Part shown: piece by piece, positions 6,243 to 8,625 of the stretch
Position numbering within the stretch: position 1 is the first letter of the stretch
How the letters are laid out: every line of letters starts with the position of its first letter
DNA from: an uncultured Clostridia bacterium
GTDB lineage: Bacteria > Bacillota > Clostridia > Christensenellales > UBA1242
Reading direction: 5' to 3'
NCBI GenBank assembly: GCA_944381255.1
Contig: CALWKL010000077.1
Location: 1-8,625, forward strand
DNA: 8,625 nucleotides
Notes under the pieces: generated by a model
Told to the model about the DNA's origin: nothing
Databases searched by the model: none
What the model saw: only the letters and a program-made list of their open reading frames with translations
Translations under genes and position numbers: made by a program

Positions 6243-6923
6243 TTAGTTAGCATTAATCTTGATTGAAGGTCCCATAGTATCAGCAATTACTACACTCTTA
6301 AGATATGTACCCTTGCTAGCTGCTGGTTTTGCTCTAACAATAGCATCCATCAATGCATTGTAGTTCTCGAGCAACTTCTCAGCACCAAAGCTTACTTTAC
6401 CCATAGGACAGTGTATAATATTATTCTTGTCTAGACGGTATTCAACTTTACCAGCTTTTACATCATTAATTGCTTTTACAACATCTGTGGTTACTGTACC
6501 ACTCTTTGGGTTAGGCATTAAACCTTTAGGTCCTAATACTTTAGCAACCCTACCTACTACACCCATCATGTCAGGAGTAGTAATACATACATCAAAATCA
6601 AGCCAGCCTTGACCAGAGATTTTGGCTACGATTTCCTCTGCGCCAACATAGTCAGCACCAGCCTTGGTAGCCTCGTCAGCCTTGTCTCCCTTGGCAATTA
6701 CTAGTACACGGAGTTTCTTACCAGTACCAGCAGGCAAAACTACTGTACCGCGGACTTGCTGGTCTGCTTGTTGACCATCAACACCCAACTTAACATGTAG
6801 TTCTACAGTTTCGTCAAATTTTGCAGTAGCGGTTTTGATCGCAAGATCAATAGCCTCAGCAGGGCTATACAACTTGGTTGAATCAACCAAAGCAAGAGCA
6901 GATTTATATTTTTTACCTTTCAT
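6243..6923 (-). CDS. rplA: 50S ribosomal protein L1
   Basis: A 226-residue L1 protein, near the usual 229-235. It binds 23S rRNA helices 76-78 to form the mobile L1 stalk that helps move deacylated tRNA through the E site. It is also the translational repressor of its own operon. The family signature is clear at about residues 120-146: GVVGRVAKVLGPKGLMPNPK followed by SGTVT. The start is set by AAAGGAGG (6930-6937), 6 nt before the ATG. It follows rplK by 25 nt. In most bacteria rplJ and rplL come next; here a terminator and an unrelated gene follow, so L10 and L7/L12 must be encoded elsewhere. Confidence 0.98.
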   Translation of the reverse strand: MKGKKYKSALALVDSTKLYSPAEAIDLAIKTATAKFDETVELHVKLGVDGQQADQQVRGTVVLPAGTGKKLRVLVIAKGDKADEATKAGADYVGAEEIVAKISGQGWLDFDVCITTPDMMGVVGRVAKVLGPKGLMPNPKSGTVTTDVVKAINDVKAGKVEYRLDKNNIIHCPMGKVSFGAEKLLENYNALMDAIVRAKPAASKGTYLKSVVIADTMGPSIKINAN

Positions 6924-6948
6924 AATAAACCTCCTTTACCGCCATAGA

Positions 6949-7395
6949 CTAGGCAGTTTGCTCCTCATCATTTTCAACCGTAACACCCATACTGCGTGCG
7001 GTGCCAGCGATCATTCTCATAGCTGCCTCAACAGAAGCTGCATTTAAATCCTTCATCTTAGTCTCTGCAATTTGACGAACTTGAGACTTTTTGATAGAAC
7101 CTACGCCAATTTTTGAGGTCTTGGCGCTACCTTTTTCAATACCCATAGCTTTCTTAATTAGTACTGCAGCAGGTGGAGTCTTGTACTCGATTTCAAAACT
7201 ACGATCTGCAAAAATACTAATTACTGCAGGTATAATTAAACCAGCCTGGCTAGCGGTTGCCTCGTTAAACTGCTTAATAAAAACACCGATGTTTACACCG
7301 TAAGGACCAAGCGCACCACCCAACTGTTGACCTGCGGTAGCCTTACCAGCAGGCAATTGAACCTTTACCATAGCAACAGGTTTTCTTTCTGCCAT
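6949..7395 (-). CDS. rplK: 50S ribosomal protein L11
   Basis: A 148-residue L11 of the GTPase-associated centre, where it contacts 23S rRNA and translation factors. Strong family segments are ITVYEDRSF-like ISIFADRSF (59-67), YKTPPAAVLIKKAMGIEKGS (71-90) and LNAASVEAAMRMIAGTARSM (117-136). The N-terminal loop normally reading KATPAPPVGPALGQHG is here KATAGQQLGGALGPYG (18-33), with none of the usual four prolines. The frame stays open up to an ATG at 7452, but that start lies inside the L1-binding leader. The ATG at 7395 has a textbook SD (AAGGAGGA) 7 nt away and gives the family N-terminus. Translation is expected to be repressed by L1 through the adjacent leader. Confidence 0.98.
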   Translation of the reverse strand: MAERKPVAMVKVQLPAGKATAGQQLGGALGPYGVNIGVFIKQFNEATASQAGLIIPAVISIFADRSFEIEYKTPPAAVLIKKAMGIEKGSAKTSKIGVGSIKKSQVRQIAETKMKDLNAASVEAAMRMIAGTARSMGVTVENDEEQTA

Positions 7396-7410
7396 AATAA
7401 AATCCTCCTT

Positions 7411-7463
7411 GTGGTAATACCGAGTAAGGCCAGTGCAAAAATATTTAGCCAAACTCTCCCACC
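7411..7463 (-). promoter_or_regulatory. L1-binding autoregulatory element in the rplK-rplA leader
   Basis: The RNA begins GGUGGGAG (7463-7456), identical to the 5' side of the L1 site in 23S rRNA, and ends GGUAUUACCAC (7421-7411), close to the rRNA's GAAAUACCAC. GUGG (7462-7459) pairs with CCAC (7414-7411). An asymmetric internal loop (GA opposite GGUAUUA) leads to GAGU/ACUC and then GGCUA/UGGCC, capped by a large AU-rich loop. This is the known architecture of L1 mRNA sites. Its 3' strand ends directly against the rplK SD, so bound L1 would block initiation on rplK and, by coupling, rplA. The site was recognised by eye from the rRNA sequence. Confidence 0.85.
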
Positions 7464-7474
7464 GAAAAACTCAC

Positions 7475-7565
7475 GCTAATCTCGTGAATTAAATATTGTG
7501 CTTAACAAACGAGTGATTAGCCCACGCCATTAATAGACTCGACAAAATCGAGTTTTGCTAAGCAC
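7475..7565 (-). promoter_or_regulatory. Structured RNA between nusG and rplK, possible H-type pseudoknot
   Basis: GUGCUUAGCAAA (7565-7554) pairs along 12 bp, one of them G-U, with UUUGUUAAGCAC (7509-7498). A 6-bp hairpin ACUCGA/UCGAGU (7553-7537) stacks directly on it. The loop segment GCUAAUCACUCG (7521-7510), immediately next to the stem's 3' strand, can pair with downstream CGAGAUUAGC (7484-7475). That is 10 bp with an AC bulge, and would form a pseudoknot with two coaxial stems. A competing small hairpin UCACG/CGUGA (7487-7483 with 7475-7471) uses the same downstream strand. There is no T-tract, so it is not a terminator. It may regulate rplK or be an RNA-processing site; function is unknown. 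Confidence 0.5.
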
Positions 7566-7576
7566 CTATGCGCAAA

Positions 7577-8107
7577 CTAAATCTTACTTACTTCTGAATA
7601 AGCGAGCTCCAATGGAGTCTCCCTACCAAACATATTTACCACTACTGAGCAACGCTGAGCATCTGGGTCAACTCTAGTTACACGGCAAACAGTATCACGC
7701 AAAGCACCACTGACTATACGCACTTCATCACCAACTTCTAGAGTAAAATCAACCTTAACTTGCTCTAGTCTCATCTTGCGTATTTCTTCATCAGTAAGAG
7801 GTAAAGGACGACCCTTTGGCCCCACAAAACCAGTGATACCACGAGTATGTGTAATGGTATGCCAGATATCATCACCATATATCATCTTTATAAATATATA
7901 GCAAGGCATTGACCTACGAGTAACTATTTTGCGTCTACCATCATTCTCTTCAATAACATCTTCTGTGGGGATAACTATATCAAAAATTCTAGACTGCAAA
8001 TTACCATTTTCCACCACTTGCTCCAAGTTTTGCTTAGCTACTGCTTCATAACCAGAAAATGTGTGCAATACATACCATTTTGGCTCTGTACTCATAAAAT
8101 TAGACAT
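7577..8107 (-). CDS. nusG: Transcription termination/antitermination factor NusG
   Basis: A 176-residue NusG, normal length, binding RNA polymerase to modulate pausing, Rho action and coupling. The NGN domain spans about residues 8-113 (KWYVLHTFSGYE at 10-21; GITGFVGPKGRPLPLT at 90-105). The KOW domain spans about 124-176 (VGDEVRIVSGA, then FGRETPLELAYSEV at 160-173). Two normally glycine positions are cysteine: MPCY (67-70) where PGY is usual, and C141 at the KOW glycine. The start at 8107 has GAGGGG 8 nt upstream; the inner Met5 has no SD. It follows secE by 17 nt, the standard secE-nusG arrangement, and is followed by the structured rplK leader. Confidence 0.97.
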   Translation of the reverse strand: MSNFMSTEPKWYVLHTFSGYEAVAKQNLEQVVENGNLQSRIFDIVIPTEDVIEENDGRRKIVTRRSMPCYIFIKMIYGDDIWHTITHTRGITGFVGPKGRPLPLTDEEIRKMRLEQVKVDFTLEVGDEVRIVSGALRDTVCRVTRVDPDAQRCSVVVNMFGRETPLELAYSEVSKI

Positions 8108-8124
8108 TTATATTACCCCTCAAC

Positions 8125-8622
8125 TTAACTAATAAACAATTTGTAGAGCAAAGACATCAAGAAATCAAATGCTAGTAAAACGACACCAAAGAAGATAACA
8201 ACAGCAAACACTATACCTGTCTTTTTAACTACTTCTTTAAAGCTAGGCCAAGTAACTTTCTTTAGCTCACTCGCAGTATCTTTTACCTTTTTACCAAGAG
8301 AGCGCTTTTCCTTCTTGTCTTTCTTCTTTGACTTGCCTTTATCTTTTTTGTTATCTTTCTTGTCAGTCTTGTCAGCCTTTTTGCTATCCTTGTCTTGTGA
8401 TTCTACTGACTCATTTGATACTGTATCATCTACGATTACTTCATCAGCATCAACTCTAGCAGGGGTTTCTTGAGCGATAGCATCATCTGCCACAGCAGAC
8501 TTCGCTTCCTGAGCCTCTTTGGCCTCAGCTTCACGAGCAAGCTTAGCCTGCTTCTCAGCTTCACGAGCCAAGCGCCTCTCCTCTGCCTCTCTCTTCATCT
8601 CGGCATTTTGATTCTCAGTCAT
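8125..8622 (-). CDS. secE: Preprotein translocase subunit SecE with long charged N-terminal extension
   Basis: The C-terminal ~58 residues are a standard Gram-positive SecE: basic amphipathic stretch KKVKDTASELKKVTWPS (111-127) with the conserved L-K-K-V-T-W-P-S motif, then one membrane helix (about 136-158). It clamps SecY in the protein-conducting channel. Ahead of this is an unusual ~108-residue extension: a Glu/Ala/Arg coiled-coil-like part (about 8-43, with LAREAE repeated), an acidic part (about 45-78) and a Lys/Asp-rich part (79-113). Typical Firmicutes SecE is only about 60 residues. The ATG at 8622 is 3 nt from the window edge, so no SD can be seen and the true start could lie outside. 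Treat the N-terminus as provisional. Confidence 0.9.
   Translation of the reverse strand: MTENQNAEMKREAEERRLAREAEKQAKLAREAEAKEAQEAKSAVADDAIAQETPARVDADEVIVDDTVSNESVESQDKDSKKADKTDKKDNKKDKGKSKKKDKKEKRSLGKKVKDTASELKKVTWPSFKEVVKKTGIVFAVVIFFGVVLLAFDFLMSLLYKLFIS
8524..8568 (-). repeat. 30-nt-period repeat in the secE 5' region
   Basis: Two identical 15-nt copies of CTCAGCTTCACGAGC (plus-strand reading, 8524-8538 and 8554-8568) sit 30 nt apart. They encode the repeated peptide LAREAE at a 10-residue period. This suggests the charged N-terminal extension of SecE grew by short tandem duplication. Confidence 0.75.
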
Positions 8623-8625
8623 TTT

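Noticed and set aside
7396..7452. Upstream start for L11 adding 19 residues
   Set aside because: The segment is the L1-binding leader RNA, lacks an SD, and the ATG at 7395 has a perfect SD and the family N-terminus.
7498..7565. Terminator after nusG
   Set aside because: The stem is strong, but no T-tract follows on the minus strand.
7396..7576. tRNA gene in the nusG-rplK gap
   Set aside because: No cloverleaf, T-loop (GTTCRA) or acceptor stem of the right size is present.
1..8625. CRISPR arrays, insertion sequences, phage genes
   Set aside because: No regularly spaced repeats, transposase motifs or terminal inverted repeats were seen; nearly all of the window is housekeeping and sporulation genes.

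Overview
The window looks like AT-rich chromosome from a spore-forming member of the Clostridia (Bacillota). The evidence is the complete spoIIAA-spoIIAB-sigF operon, strong Gram-positive Shine-Dalgarno (SD) sequences (AGGAGG/GGAGG) and short, T-tailed intrinsic terminators. The ribosomal and Nus proteins diverge at normally conserved positions, and the usual gene neighbourhoods are rearranged. This suggests a lineage well away from Bacillus, possibly an uncultivated gut clostridium; that placement is inference. Twelve of the thirteen protein genes are on the minus strand, so transcription mostly runs from high to low coordinates.

Right end (8622 to 6243, minus): secE - nusG - rplK - rplA, covering protein export, transcription elongation and the L11/L1 ribosomal proteins. 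The 181-nt nusG-rplK gap is not empty. Next to the rplK ribosome binding site it carries a clear mimic of the 23S rRNA L1-binding element, the classical autoregulatory site. Upstream of that lies a 12-bp stem whose loop can pair with downstream RNA, giving a possible H-type pseudoknot. rplJ-rplL do not follow rplA; the operon ends at a shared, bidirectional terminator.

Middle (6198 to 4282): a short plus-strand gene for an Asn/Gln-rich protein of unknown function lies divergent from a minus-strand pair, a 103-aa unknown protein and an intracellular AprX-like subtilisin. The two unknown proteins share a 17-residue segment (D-I-x-K-L-x5-A-x2-x-A-P-x-L), so this looks like a small functional cassette. 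A terminator separates it from the sporulation operon.

Sporulation operon (4149 to 2668, minus): SpoIIAA (anti-anti-sigma), SpoIIAB (anti-sigma kinase) and sigma-F form the forespore-specific partner-switching module. The genes are tightly spaced or overlapping, and the terminator stem overlaps the sigF stop codon.

Left end (2564 to 301, minus): nth (endonuclease III), obg (50S-assembly GTPase) and yhbY (pre-50S RNA-binding protein) share a good sigma-A promoter and an intrinsic terminator. The final ~250 bp is very AT-rich and shows no gene.
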